Shown one piece after another: positions 1 to 10,213 of a DNA stretch of 64,000 bases. The notes under the pieces are model-generated. The model was not told where the DNA came from and made no database searches. It was given only the letters and a program-made list of their open reading frames with translations. A program made the position numbers and the translations under genes. The stretch's first letter is position 1. Every line of letters starts with the position of its first letter. Source of the stretch: Eunapius fragilis (taxonomy: Eukaryota > Porifera > Demospongiae > Spongillida > Spongillidae); the NCBI GenBank assembly GCA_963681505.1, contig OY811977.1:7576491-7640490 (forward strand), in the 5' to 3' direction.

Positions 1-746
1 AATTACTCGCAGAGTGTCAAATGATATGTGATTTTTGGGCTTTTGGACTTCACTATAACGGTAGTTGAGTTCGCCATTTTTCATTGATGAATAGAGGTAT
101 TCTTGGCTCCAATGTTTTTTACTCCTTTCAGTTGCGGAGGGAATCCATGCCTCAAGAGATGTTTTCTCTTACGTTAACATTAATTAATAAACTGTTAGAA
201 TTGTAATAAACTTGCAATGCTCCCCGCTCCGTGCCTGCAGGCAGGAAGTACTATTTATAGAACCTTCTACCGCTATAGACATCCTTGGCTCCTATGCTAT
301 GCCTCATGCCTGACTTTAGTATCTCCTACCTAGGCAGCAAGCACTCATTTAGTGCCGCTTGGTAAGAAGCACTATATATAGTGCTTCCTGCCGGTTTAGT
401 GATTCTTGCCTCCTACACCGGGGTTAGGGGGGGGGGATAAGGGGGCTTAGAAGTGTTCTAATTCGTATGCGTGGCTGGGCTTGGAACGTTTTGCTCTGGC
501 TTTAGAGGTTTGGCCTCCTTGGAAACCATCCAACTCATGTCCCGCTAGTCGTTAGCCACTCACACTTCCGGTTTCCTGAGACCCACGGCACCCTCGATAG
601 GATGGACGCTGTCATTATAGAGGGAGGGGCCAATGATAGTATTGGAGGGAGTGAGATAACGAACGGCTAGGATAGAAGTTGCTGCAACACATAACTCTAT
701 GCAAATTTCTTTGCATGTAAAACTACAGAAAACAGTTTTTTTTTGC
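1..746. other. intergenic, 3' flank of the GPCR gene
   Basis: No convincing coding signal. It holds short related AT-rich and CTTCCTGC-like motifs around 225-410 and a G run near 426-436. The part next to 747 is probably the 3' UTR of the minus-strand receptor gene. Confidence 0.5.
367..386. repeat. perfect 20-bp palindrome
   Basis: AAGCACTATATATAGTGCTT equals its own reverse complement. A related half-motif (GGAAGTACTATTTATAG) lies at about 244-260, so this may be the core of a decayed foldback element. Confidence 0.6.
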
Positions 747-1892
747 TTAACACATTGCTGAAATGAAATCTTGAAAATTCCTTTCATTGGATGCACACAA
801 TGTCTGCATATAGGTACACAGATAATTACTGAAATCATTTCTCACTAGAAATACTGAAGTACGTTGACTTCTTGCGTCATCCTTGATGCTAGCGAGCAAT
901 CCACTAGCATCTCGTGAGTAGGTGTTATTAGCCAGTTCTTCCGTGATTGGCATATTCCTTAGTCTCGTACCCAGACCCTCATTCCTTGCTTCTCTTGGTC
1001 TCGTCATGGACAACATTAAACGCAAAACTTCTGTACGCTTTACAGCTATGATGTGAACGATCAGAGTCACTCCTGCGGATAAACTAAAAGCCGGGACACA
1101 AATCGTTAAGAGTATTTGAAGGCCCTTATTCGGTGTTGATGAAGCAAAACCGTACACACGAGCGATCAGTGGTGGTATGATGAGAATACAAAACAACATT
1201 GGATACGCCACAAGTGGTAGAAGCTGTCTGAACGCTATGTTGTTTTGTTCTCGACCGAACACATTTTCACCCAATTTCCTGTGTGCACGATAGTACACGG
1301 TAATCATCATAGTCACCATGGCTATGCACTGCAGGACTAGGATAACGAAAGCTGGTCCCAACCATACTGCAATGAGCTCGATATTACCAACTGAGTAACT
1401 TTTTCCACATTTCTTTCTCTGTACCGAACACCACTCACCGGATGGTCCGTATGAATCGGTGATCAGAGGAATGGATGAAATGGCAATCGGGAACAGTATG
1501 GAAGAAATGACGTACAGAGGTTCCAGCTTCCTCATGTTCTTCAAAAGAACCGCGAAGCAGAAGAGGTGAAATGTGATCCAACAGCCAAAGCAAACCTTCA
1601 TCCAAACGGCCACCATGAACAGATAGCCTACAACCGCACATGATATAGCCTGCAGGTCGTTGTAATCTATGAACAAAAATTGGCATATCGTCATTGATGC
1701 GTGGAACAGCGAAGCCATGACCTGGTATGCGGCCAGACGGTAGATGAATTGTTTGTGCAGCTTTAGATAAAACAGCCAACAGAGTGCGACGAGGCACGTT
1801 ACCACGGAAACTGCTCCCAGCGATCCCAGAATACGGATCAGGAAACTGTCCGTAAGTTCACCAGTAGAGCAATTACTGAGATTGGTTTCCAT
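747..1892 (-). CDS. seven-transmembrane receptor, cAMP-receptor-like (class E type)
   Basis: Intronless 381-residue integral membrane protein. Hydrophobic segments lie at about 19-43, 52-74, 88-118, 126-146, 171-201, 221-247 and 257-285, giving the seven helices of a G-protein-coupled receptor. The short N-terminus has two N-glycosylation sequons (NLS at 4, NCS at 7), which suits an extracellular end. The second extracellular loop carries YGPSGEWC, resembling the YG..G.WC motif of Dictyostelium-type cAMP receptors and related GPR157-like proteins. Its cysteine could pair with one near the start of helix 3. The C-tail of about 95 residues is Arg/Ser-rich. The start is the first ATG of the open frame, just ahead of the first sequon. 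Ligand unknown. The 7-TM assignment is strong; the family assignment rests on remembered motifs. Confidence 0.8.
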   Translation of the reverse strand: METNLSNCSTGELTDSFLIRILGSLGAVSVVTCLVALCWLFYLKLHKQFIYRLAAYQVMASLFHASMTICQFLFIDYNDLQAISCAVVGYLFMVAVWMKVCFGCWITFHLFCFAVLLKNMRKLEPLYVISSILFPIAISSIPLITDSYGPSGEWCSVQRKKCGKSYSVGNIELIAVWLGPAFVILVLQCIAMVTMMITVYYRAHRKLGENVFGREQNNIAFRQLLPLVAYPMLFCILIIPPLIARVYGFASSTPNKGLQILLTICVPAFSLSAGVTLIVHIIAVKRTEVLRLMLSMTRPREARNEGLGTRLRNMPITEELANNTYSRDASGLLASIKDDARSQRTSVFLVRNDFSNYLCTYMQTLCASNERNFQDFISAMC

Positions 1893-2274
1893 TCTCCACG
1901 CCTGGCCCTGGATAAATTCACGGATGTGTGGGACAAATAGTTTATTAACCTTAATAGGGAATTAAGCGGATTGCTAATTTTACCATTCAACATTACACGT
2001 ATAGGGACGTCACGATGTATCGCCATCTTTTAACCTAAAACACCCGTTTCTCGCCGTCCATAGAATCATTAGAGTGTGGAGCGCCGCTTTCATTTGTTCA
2101 ACTTGTCAACAAATCTGCACTTTGCTTTGATTTAAACTGCTAGTTTTATGTAAAGTCAACTGTTTGACCGCACTGTGTACATTGTGCGACCTTTTGGCCC
2201 GACCACCGTAAAAAGGCTGCACACTTCAGCAGATAGCAGTGCACAAAACATATTATATTAATACGGGATGAGGT
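1893..2274. other. 5' flank of the GPCR gene
   Basis: AT-rich and non-coding, presumably holding the 5' UTR and promoter of the minus-strand receptor. No specific element was recognised. Confidence 0.4.
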
Positions 2275-2684
2275 ATTCAACCTCTGTCGTCGTGCCCACC
2301 TAAGTGCGAGTGTGGAGAGAGGTCATGGTCTCCCCAGAGACCTTGCCTACACCAGCCTAGACCTGCTGACATCCTTATTGCTGGCTGGGACAGGGGGACA
2401 TGCAGCGCTTGACCTGTGACCATCACTTCACCACTCTGCTCTAGCTGACATGTTGAGTGAGTCATGTCACAGACTGGTGTGGCATCCCTTGCAGGAGAGG
2501 CCCAAATGCCGAGCTGCATTCCATTGGCAGTGGAGAATCGGGGCAAGCAGGCCCACGATACCTTCTCGAGCCTGGCGCCCTACCTGGCCATTCACCAGTC
2601 CTCCCCAAAGCTATCAGTGATCCTGGTTCGTTCCGCTGCATGATTGCCAGAGCCATCCTGGCCAGGGAGCCTCCACTCTCCTAA
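2275..2684 (+). pseudogene. decayed retroelement C-terminal domain (copy 1)
   Basis: Frameshifted remnant matching, in pieces across all three forward frames, the same protein as the better copy at 15213-16080. Recognisable segments in order are CRRAHLSASVERGHGL, ADILIAGWDRG, a TSPL block, CIPLAVE and IARAILARE. The RPAD...W..G...A(F)DV.VTSPL pattern resembles a restriction-like (PD-(D/E)XK) endonuclease core as found at the C-terminus of some reverse-transcriptase proteins; that reading is an inference. Stops and frameshifts show it is dead. Confidence 0.65.
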
Positions 2685-2699
2685 CTGACCAGCATTGCC

Positions 2700-3720
2700 A
2701 TCAACACACCTAACCATCATTATAAAATTGGACCCCTCAAACAGGCTGCCTGTTTCATGCTGGATCTTCACATGTAGAAGACATTCACCCCATTTTTAGT
2801 TGACGGGCTACTGCATAAAGAGACTATATACACTTTATAAAGCGTATGGTCACTGCCCTATCATACAAGTGGGATGAAGTCTATTCTGCAACAGTTATAT
2901 CGAAGCAGGGCTTGCTTTTGCTGCGATTCAATAAAATGAGTTTGCTGCCAAAGGGGTCACGCACCAAAAGGCCTGGAGAAGTGGACTAGGCTTCAATGAT
3001 GGTGTTCCCCAGCATGGCCTCGTTCATGGAGTGAAGTAGTTTATTTATTTGTCTCTTTGTCTCATTATTTGTTTATTTATTTTCATTTCTATAACTCATT
3101 TTCTAGATAGTCTGTTTTCTTTCATTTATAACACTCCACTTTCCGTATGCTGCAATAGGTGTGTTATATGATGACTTTACATCATTTCGGAAGGCATACA
3201 GTATATTGTCTAACTATCTGAACCTGAGGCAGCAGGTTCAATATAGGATTGATTGAGGGTGATGAATGTCATTAATTAAACTTCACTAGCGTCAAGAGGG
3301 ACAACGGAGAAACGGATCGCTTATCTCTTTATCGCGGTGGAATGAGAGCACAACGACTACAGTTCTACGTTGGTTCCGTGTCATAAAACGGTGTGGTTAT
3401 AGAGAAACTAACAATTTCCTGTTTTTCGTGCCCAGTCCTAAAATAATTCTTGGTCGTCGTCGTCGTCTTCTTATTCTTAGGAAGGTATAACTCGAGCTAC
3501 GAACGGTTTTGAAGAACTGCAATAGTACCAATCGCTTTGAAATTTACCGGCACGTTATCCTTACATTTCATATAGACACATATATATCAAGTTCTATTTT
3601 TTTTATAATGATAATAATAGATTTTTTGTTAATAATTTTAGGCAGCATATTTAAATACTCTAACATTTGGTGTTCCTATCGCAGTTTAGTTGTTACTTTG
3701 GCTAGGGAAGTTGTTTTTCT
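2700..3720. other. intergenic, no gene seen
   Basis: AT-rich sequence with simple T/A runs near 3030-3130 and 3596-3650 and a short GTC repeat near 3452. No protein-like frame or RNA gene was recognised. Confidence 0.4.
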
Positions 3721-3724
3721 AAAA

Positions 3725-4226
3725 ATGCCTTCGCGTGAAGAGATCTACGCAACGAGCGGAATACCTCCAAAAGCAAGACGAGAACAAAGCTAAAGCCCGA
3801 GCGCTCTACAAGGCCAATCCCGAAAAAAAGACCTCTGTACGCGACAGCTACAAGGCCGGTCCCGAAAGGAAGAAGGCCTCTGTAAGCGACAGCTACAAGG
3901 CCGATAATGAATCTAAGCGAACTGCTAAAAGGTGGCGATATGAAGAGGACCTCGAGGAGAACCGTGCTGCTAAAAGGCGGCGATATGAAGAGGACCTCGA
4001 GGAGAACCGTGCTGCTAAAAGGCGGCGATATGAAGAGGACCTCGAGGGAAACCGCGCTGCTAACAGGCAAAAATACGAGGACAATTCAGCTGCCATTAAA
4101 GCCTCTGAAAGGAGTCGGTATTGGAATGACCCCGCCGTCCGATTGGCTAAATGTGCTGCCGAAAGAACGCGGTACCGGAACTACCACTACCACCCAAAGG
4201 TGTGTTGTTATGGCATGTTGTATTAA
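3725..4226 (+). pseudogene. Arg/Glu-rich repeat protein fragment, possibly transposon-derived
   Basis: A forward frame of about 163 codons encodes a highly charged protein made of spaced Y-x-(A/E)-(D/N)-x-E-x-(K/R)-x-x-x-(K/R) units, including three near-identical 45-bp (15-residue) tandem copies of RYEEDLEENRAAKRR over about 3937-4065. The only nearby ATG (3725) is in a different frame. It reads a short MPSREEIYATS stretch that looks like the natural N-terminus, so there is probably a frameshift near 3750. Similar basic repeats are common at the N-terminus of Helitron/PIF1-associated proteins in marine invertebrates (recollection, unverified). The frame ends without a recognisable enzyme domain. 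Confidence 0.45.
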
Positions 4227-4782
4227 CATAAAAAAAGCTGTGCATACAGTCTTGTACTGTATGCACATGTTATAGCCACCATAAGGTCTTCTACTCTCAC
4301 ATTTATGTAACATCAGACCTTCTGCCCACATTCATATCCTACAGTGCCATGTAGTTCACTTCCTGAGTTCCCACACTGTCCATGTATGATACACCTCCAT
4401 GTTTAGATAATTCGACCAATCAAATTTTAGCACATGATGGAATTGGACCAATAGAATTATAGCACAGTCTGCACACGTGTTAAGCTTTGCAGGTATAAAA
4501 GTCACTCATGCATGCACCCGCTGAATTATAGTACACTTTGCAAATTAAAAGAGGTAAAAATTTAATAATACTCTATGTGGATTCATGTGTAAAGGCTTTG
4601 TTGCACTTTGCTTGAAAAAAGAAAATTTAATCATACTCTCTGTCACGTACATGTAGATGGCAGCTGAAGACCTAAGGGGTTTTTTTTGAGGGGTCGGAGG
4701 AGGAAGAGGAGGAGGAAGTGGATGAATACATTCATCCTCCAACTCCTCTCCCCTTCACCCTGCCACAAGAAGCCCCGCTATC
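4227..4782. other. intergenic, left flank of the LTR element
   Basis: Non-coding AT-rich DNA, then a purine-rich GGAGGA tract (about 4690-4720) and CCT-rich sequence. The last five bases (CTATC, 4778-4782) are one half of the LTR-element target-site duplication. Confidence 0.5.
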
Positions 4783-5018
4783 TGTAGTGTCGCCAATGTA
4801 CACGTTACACGCGTATTGTCAGTAGACTGGATGGTGCAGCCCAATCACGGGCAGCAGGCTATATTCAAGAACTCTGTACTCACACAAGCAATACACTTAT
4901 ATAGGAATTCACAGATGGACAGACTGACTGGCAACTATGACGTCATCTATAGAGCATGCACAATGACATACAGAGAAGGACAGAGAGACTAGACATAGTC
5001 AACAGTACAAATATTACA
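4783..5018 (-). repeat. 3' LTR
   Basis: 236 bp, bounded by TGTAGTG and ATTACA on the plus strand. It differs from the 5' LTR by G/T in the GTATTGTCAG segment and T/G in ATGACATACAG. Confidence 0.93.
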
Positions 5019-5032
5019 TTTCCTCCCTCCTT
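5019..5032 (-). other. polypurine tract
   Basis: On the minus strand AAGGAGGGAGGAAA lies directly before the 3' LTR, the expected place for the plus-strand primer of reverse transcription. Confidence 0.8.
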
Positions 5033-5045
5033 GCAAAGGCTGCTG

Positions 5046-6944
5046 CTACAAACGATCAGGTGGGCGTCGGTCCCTGGTAGACCGACGGAGTGGAACTGGA
5101 TTTGGAATGGGTTCAGGAACTGCCTGGATTACAGCATCAGCTAGAGGTACTGAGATGTCAACCATGGGTGGTCTTTCCTCATCTCTTGTTGCAGCCTCCT
5201 CCTGAATGTCTGGAAGGTCCACTACTTCATCCTGCTGTGCTGCTGTAGTCTTCTTAGGGACTTGCGGCTCAGGTGTGGGTGACCGAGCCTTTACATGGTC
5301 TGTATGACGACGCACAGCTTGACCATCCTCCAGCTGTATCACCATGGACACAGGACCAGACATAGCGGTGACCACTCCTGGGACCCATGTGGGAGAACCA
5401 TGAAAATTACGTGCATACACCAAATCCCCATTCTGGAACTTGCGATACTTGGCATGTTGATCATGGACTTCCTTCTGCAGCTCCTGTCTTTGAGTCACCT
5501 TGGGTGAGATGTCTGGATGCAAAAGGTCCAGGTGGGATCGTGGCCGCCGACCCAACAACATCTCCGCAGGTGAAAGTCCAGTTGTTGTGTGTGGTGTAAG
5601 CCGATACTGAAATAGAAATCTGGCCAGCCTTGTATCCAGATCTCCAGTAGTCTTCAAAATGGCCTCCTTGAAGGTCTGGACCACTCTCTCAGCTTGTCCA
5701 TTAGATGATGGATGATAAGGAGCACTTCTCACATGCCTGATGCCATTCTTTTTAACAAATGTCTGGAACTCAGCACTAGTGAATGCGGAACCGTTATCTG
5801 AAACCATCATTTCTGGTAGACCATGCGTGGCAAAAAGGTTTCTCAATACTTTAATGGCCTGTTGAGAAGAAGGTGTTGTTACCACAGCTACATCTAACCA
5901 CTTTGAATGCGCATCCACAACGACCATAAACATCTTTCCCAAAAACGGGCCTGCAAAGTCCAAATGAAGTCGAGACCATGGTCTGGCTGGCCACTCCCAC
6001 GGGTGCAAGGGGGCCACCGCAGGTGCTTTACCATGTTCCTGACAAGCTTGACAACCTTTTACTTTGCCCTCTAAGTCAGCATCAATCCCAGGCCACCAAA
6101 CAAAACTTCTAGCTAGTCCCTTCATACGCGTGATCCCAGGGTGAGCATCATGCAGAGTACGCATCACAGCCTCTCTCCCAGCAGGCGGAATAACTACGCG
6201 ATGCCCCCACAATACACACCCATCCTGCACGCTTAGCTCGCATTCTCTCTGCTTGTATGGACGAAAAGTCGCATCGTTACTGGCGTGAGCCTGCCATCCA
6301 GTCAAAGCCATGTTTCTGACACGGGACAGAATAGGATCTTTATCCGTCCAGGACTTTATTTCGGCAGCGGTCACAGGAGAGTCGCCTGTTCTGAGCGTTT
6401 CCAACATGAATATGGTGTCCCCGGGAACAGGCACATCTGCAGTACTCTCACTAAGTGGCAATCTACTGAAAGCATCGGCATTTGCTTGAGAATCACCAGA
6501 CTTAAACACAATACGATAATTGTAGGCACTTAAAGTCAACGCCCACCGTTGTATTCTTGATGATGCCATCGGTGGTACAGGGCGTGTCTCACTGAAGAGA
6601 TACTGTAGAGGTTTATGATCGGAATAAATCGTGAAGCTTCTGCCCACAAGGTACTGATGGAACTTCTTAACCCCAAAAACGATCGCTAAGCCTTCCTTTT
6701 CTATTTGAGAGTATTTGGCTTCGGCAGGTGCTAAGGTACGGGACGCATACGCGATCGGCCTCTCAGATCCATCTTTCAGCTGATGAGACAAAACTGCTCC
6801 AAGCCCGTAGGGTGAAGCATCACATGAAAGGATTAACTCCTTTTCTGGATCAAAGTGGATCAACAGGCTGGAGGAGGACAGTTGCTGCTTTGCATGGTTG
6901 AACGCCGCATCCTGTTCGATCTGCCTCCCAGCACCAAGCAGCAC
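5046..6944 (-). pseudogene. pol segment: RNase H and integrase
   Basis: Open for 632 codons but without its own start: it continues the reverse-transcriptase frame after a frameshift near 6930. RNase H spans about residues 35-160 ([14 protein letters not shown], then YSDHKPL). Integrase has an HHCC zinc motif (H265, H268, C298, C301) and a DD35E triad at D329, D383 and E419 with exactly 35 residues between the last two. The C-terminal third is Pro/Glu-rich and ends close to the polypurine tract. The integrase looks intact; what is lost is the continuous reading frame. Confidence 0.9.
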
Positions 6945-7290
6945 CCTTCCGGAGCAGACTATACAGTGGAGCGAGTATGTCAGCCATGTTGGGCAAAAAC
7001 TTGCCGTAATAATTCAGGAGACCCACAAACGATCTCAGCTGCCCAACGTTCTAAGGTCTCGGAGCATCCTCTATGGCGCGTTTCTTCCCTTCCGCTGGAC
7101 GAATGCCATCAGCTGAGATGTGGTGGCCCAGGTACTCAACAGAAGGAGCCATGAAGACGCATTTGGAGAGCTTTAAGCGTAGTCCATGCTCTTCCAAACG
7201 CGACATGACACGATCCAGCGTGTGAAGGTGCTCAGCTTCAGTTGAACCTGAAACGAGAATATCATCCAGATAAACAACCACATATCGCAT
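6930..7290 (-). pseudogene. pol segment: reverse-transcriptase palm and thumb, broken
   Basis: Contains the YLDD catalytic motif (VVVYLDDILVSG) and the following thumb/connection residues. Three lesions isolate it: a frameshift at about 7283-7290 just before YLDD, an in-frame TAG on the minus strand at 7051-7053, and a frameshift near 6930 before RNase H. Beyond the stop the frame still reads the conserved [14 protein letters not shown] connection motif, so the stop is recent. Confidence 0.88.
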
Positions 7291-9028
7291 TGCTTATGTC
7301 CCTCAGCAGATTCTCCATTGTCCTTTGAAAAATAGCTGGCGCCGATGCGACACCAAAAGGTAGTCTGTTGTAGCGATAGAGGCCTTTGTGTGTCGTAATC
7401 GTGACGTATTTCTTTGACTCGTCCTCCAGTGCCAACTGTAGATATGCATTTGCAAGGTCCAGCTTCGAGAACATTTTACCCTTCCCCAGGGATGCCAGCA
7501 AATCGTCTATGCGAGGAAGAGGATAACATTCCAGATTAGCTACACGATTGACCGTCAACTTATAATCGCCACACAGCCTTATGCTGCCGTCACCTTTCAC
7601 CACCGGTACAACAGGAGCGGCCCACTCTGAAAATTGTATGGCCTCAATCACCCCTAGTTTCTCGAGCCTCTCCAGCTCCTTTTCCACCTTCTCCCTGACA
7701 GCATATGGAACAGCTCGCGGCTTGAAAAAGAGGGGAGTAGCGGTCTCGTTTACATGGATCTTGACCAGAGTGCCCTTCAGCAGACCCAACTCATCCTTGA
7801 ATAGCTCTTTATGCTTGCCCAGTATCTCCTGCAAGGTGCTTTGACTGCTGGTATGGAAAATTCCGCGATTTAGACAAGATGAAAACCGAAACTTACCAAT
7901 CCAATCTCTCCCCAGGAGGGACGGCCCATCTCCCTCAATTACCAGTAAGCCCAGATTGGCTTCTTGTTTCTGGTAACGCACCTGCACTGAAATTCGTCCC
8001 AGAATTCGCAGTCTTTCACCAGTATAGGTACGGAGCAACGCATTGGTGTGTTTCAAGGGAGGCCGCTCGTTGCATTTTCCTTTCCAAAGCGTCTTGTAGG
8101 TGACCTCGCTGATAACCGACGCGGCCGCACCTGTATCAACTTCCATTTCAAGACTAACCTTATTAATCTCCATTGGAACTCTGAACGGCGCTAAGGAAAC
8201 ATTGCTCACGTTGAACAAGGTATACATGTCTTCCACGTCCTCGTCTTTCTCTAACGGCTCTGCGAGCAGATTTGTCGACTGTTTCCCAGCTCTATTACCG
8301 AACTGTTTTTTAACTGTTTGTTCCTTGCTGCGGCACGTTCTTGCCAGATGCCCCTTTTCACCGCATTTGTGGCACTCCACAGACCTGAAACGACATTTTG
8401 AAGCACTGTACCTACCTCCGCAACGGAAACAAGGAGTAGGATGGTCGGCCGTTTGATCAGCTGTCGCCCTCCTTGGTTCCAGAGCGTTGACTGATGTACC
8501 CGCCCTTGAAATATCTTGTGAACTTTTCTCGGCGAGCTCGGCCGCCTGTGCCAGCTCGAACGCTTTCGTGAATGTTAGCTTCGGTTCGGCGAAAAGCCTG
8601 CGTTGGACTCGAACATCACGTAACCCGCACACCAACCTATCCCGTAACATCTCGTCTAGCGAACCCCCAAACTCACAGTACTCGGAGAGACGGCGAAGCT
8701 CAGCGACAAACTGCCCCACTGTCTCAGTCTCTTTTTGGAAACGAGAGTTGAAATAAAACCGTCGCACGATACACGAAGATGGTGGTGTCAAATGGTCACG
8801 AACCAACTTCACAATTTCTTCGAAAGTCTTGTCGGCCGGCTTTTCGGGAGACACCAGACTGCGAACCAGCTGATATATGTGAGCTCCACAGACGCTGAGC
8901 AAGATAGCGCGACGTTTCTCGTCCGTCTTGACGTCGTTTGCAGTGAAGTAGTGCATCAGCCGCTCGCAGTATGCCGGCCATTCTTCCGCATCTTCATTGA
9001 ACTGACCCACCGCGCCGTGGACTGCCAT
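7262..9028 (-). CDS. gag-protease-reverse transcriptase N-terminal part
   Basis: Single fused gag-pol frame starting at the ATG at 9026-9028, just inside the primer-binding site; the frame is also open upstream into the LTR. Gag capsid-like region first. Then two zinc knuckles: a degenerate one (CFRCGG...C, lacking the usual histidine) and a canonical CHKCGEKGHLARTC. The aspartic protease motif MEVDTGAAASVIS follows, then reverse-transcriptase blocks including LDLANAYLQL and LPFGVASAPAIFQ. It stops just short of YLDD because of the frameshift near 7285. The lack of a separate gag frame is typical of several metazoan gypsy lineages. Confidence 0.9.
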   Translation of the reverse strand: MAVHGAVGQFNEDAEEWPAYCERLMHYFTANDVKTDEKRRAILLSVCGAHIYQLVRSLVSPEKPADKTFEEIVKLVRDHLTPPSSCIVRRFYFNSRFQKETETVGQFVAELRRLSEYCEFGGSLDEMLRDRLVCGLRDVRVQRRLFAEPKLTFTKAFELAQAAELAEKSSQDISRAGTSVNALEPRRATADQTADHPTPCFRCGGRYSASKCRFRSVECHKCGEKGHLARTCRSKEQTVKKQFGNRAGKQSTNLLAEPLEKDEDVEDMYTLFNVSNVSLAPFRVPMEINKVSLEMEVDTGAAASVISEVTYKTLWKGKCNERPPLKHTNALLRTYTGERLRILGRISVQVRYQKQEANLGLLVIEGDGPSLLGRDWIGKFRFSSCLNRGIFHTSSQSTLQEILGKHKELFKDELGLLKGTLVKIHVNETATPLFFKPRAVPYAVREKVEKELERLEKLGVIEAIQFSEWAAPVVPVVKGDGSIRLCGDYKLTVNRVANLECYPLPRIDDLLASLGKGKMFSKLDLANAYLQLALEDESKKYVTITTHKGLYRYNRLPFGVASAPAIFQRTMENLLRDISNAICGCLSG

Positions 9029-9037
9029 GTGTTTTTG

Positions 9038-9049
9038 CCCTCGTCGCCA
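9038..9049 (-). other. primer-binding site, tRNA-Ser type
   Basis: Plus-strand CCCTCGTCGCCA equals, from memory, the last 12 nt including CCA of a typical animal tRNA-Ser(GCT). On the element strand this is TGGCGACGAGGG, one base from the 5' LTR. The LTR end echoes it (TCGCCAATGTA at 9043 and again at 9057). Confidence 0.7.
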
Positions 9050-9050
9050 A

Positions 9051-9286
9051 TGTAGTGTCGCCAATGTACACGTTACACGCGTATTTTCAGTAGACTGGAT
9101 GGTGCAGCCCAATCACGGGCAGCAGGCTATATTCAAGAACTCTGTACTCACACAAGCAATACACTTATATAGGAATTCACAGATGGACAGACTGACTGGC
9201 AACTATGACGTCATCTATAGAGCATGCACAATGACAGACAGAGAAGGACAGAGAGACTAGACATAGTCAACAGTACAAATATTACA
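9051..9286 (-). repeat. 5' LTR
   Basis: 236 bp, about 99% identical to the 3' LTR (two differences). Low divergence implies a young insertion. Confidence 0.93.
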
Positions 9287-9291
9287 CTATC

Positions 9292-9547
9292 CCACCACCA
9301 CCAGCCCCCACCACCACCACCAGCGATGCCCCCACCACCACCACCAGCAGTGATGCACCCACCGTCACCACCAGCTGCGCTGGACCCACCACCACCAGCT
9401 GCGCTCCCGCCAGTACCACCACCGCCACCGCCTGTGTCACCAGCGCTGCCCCCACCACCACCAACAGTGCTTCCTCCCTGGCCTGCATGGCCACTGCTAC
9501 CCTGGCCCAACCTAGCATGGGGGACGTCCCCGCAGGACACTGGATAA
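9292..9547 (+). other. CCA-rich, proline-coding low-complexity sequence
   Basis: One forward frame is nearly all proline with Ala/Val/Thr (PPPPPPAV-like units) and ends LAWGTSPQDTG before a stop. A start appears only by reading out of the LTR. The sequence on the other side of the element (4741-4782) is also Pro-coding, so the element may have split a proline-rich repeat or exon. No domain recognised. Confidence 0.35.
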
Positions 9548-9606
9548 TAAATACTACTAATTCTTACAATTAGGGTGAAAAAAAACTTATGAAACAAGTA
9601 AATAAA

Positions 9607-9700
9607 AACATTCTCTAACGAGAGAGTTGTTGGTATATAGGATTGACCAATGGTGTAAAAAGCACGGAAACAAGAGTGACGGAAATTTTACTGGAAAATT
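9607..9700 (+). repeat. dispersed hairpin-bearing repeat, divergent copy
   Basis: ACATTCTCTAACGAGAG followed by TATAGGATTGA and a GTGAC segment matches copies at 41302, 41493 and 49075 on the same strand. The copies share a small ATTCTC/GAGAAT stem-loop at their 5' end. Confidence 0.55.
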
Positions 9701-9882
9701 GAAATAGGCCATATAGAGAAATCGCCCATACATCGGCGGTCATCTTACATTTTATTTTAAATTGAATTCTAAATGACCTCGGAAAATACTAAAAATTGGT
9801 CTGAATTTGAATTGTAGTTTTTATTGCGTTGCAATAAAGCAATGTTATACAAAAATCAAGACAAAAAAAATAATTACCGTCG

Positions 9883-9914
9883 TAGTCTCGTTCCCGGGCC
9901 AGGGAACGAGACTA
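9883..9914. repeat. perfect 13-bp inverted repeat hairpin
   Basis: TAGTCTCGTTCCC and its exact reverse complement flank the 6-nt loop GGGCCA. It looks like fused ends of a miniature inverted-repeat element. Confidence 0.75.
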
Positions 9915-9976
9915 GCTGGTAATTCCAAATTAATGCCATTTTAATTGCGCTTCGTTAATAAACTCCTATCTATACT

Positions 9977-10213
9977 GTTTACAATATGACGCTAGCTGAA
10001 TGCCGGTTGCGTCAGCGTCACCGTCAGCGTCAGCGTCGGTGAATATTGTAAAAAATCATTGTACCCCAGCGTCACTAACGTGACGTGACGCTGGTATAGA
10101 CTATTCCAGCGTCAGCGTCAGCGTCACGTCACGTTAATAGTTTACAATATGACGATTCAGCGACGCGGACACTGACGCTGACGCAACATTCAGCTAGCGT
10201 AAATATTGTAAGC
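9977..10213. mobile_element. foldback element rich in GTCAGC tandem units
   Basis: Four copies of a GTTTACAATATGACG-type end occur at 9977 (+), 10041 (-), 10140 (+) and 10199 (-), so the outer ends are inverted relative to each other and each half is itself a foldback. Between them run GCGTCA units and a perfect hairpin CCAGCGTCAC/GTGACGCTGG (10066-10075 and 10085-10094). No coding capacity. Probably a non-autonomous DNA transposon. Confidence 0.7.

Larger units (their letters stand above)
4783..9286 (-). mobile_element. Ty3/gypsy LTR retrotransposon, near-complete, target duplication CTATC
   Basis: 4504-bp element in minus orientation. Two 236-bp LTRs (4783-5018, 9051-9286) differ at only two positions I could find and have TG...CA ends. 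The 5-bp flanks CTATC at 4778-4782 and 9287-9291 match exactly. A primer-binding site and polypurine tract abut the LTRs. Internal order in element orientation is gag with zinc knuckle, protease, reverse transcriptase, RNase H, integrase: the Metaviridae order. The pol frame is broken by two frameshifts and one nonsense codon, all in or after reverse transcriptase, so this copy should not be autonomous. The integrase and RT style resembles the Mag/K02A2.6-like group; the clade is tentative. Confidence 0.95.

Noticed and set aside
9211..9597. Glycine-rich minus-strand ORF next to the 5' LTR
   Set aside because: Complement of the CCA-rich low-complexity tract. No domain, and it runs through the LTR edge.
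9977..10213. CRISPR-like array from regularly spaced GTCAGC units
   Set aside because: Units are contiguous and inverted with no unique spacers, and the genome is eukaryotic.
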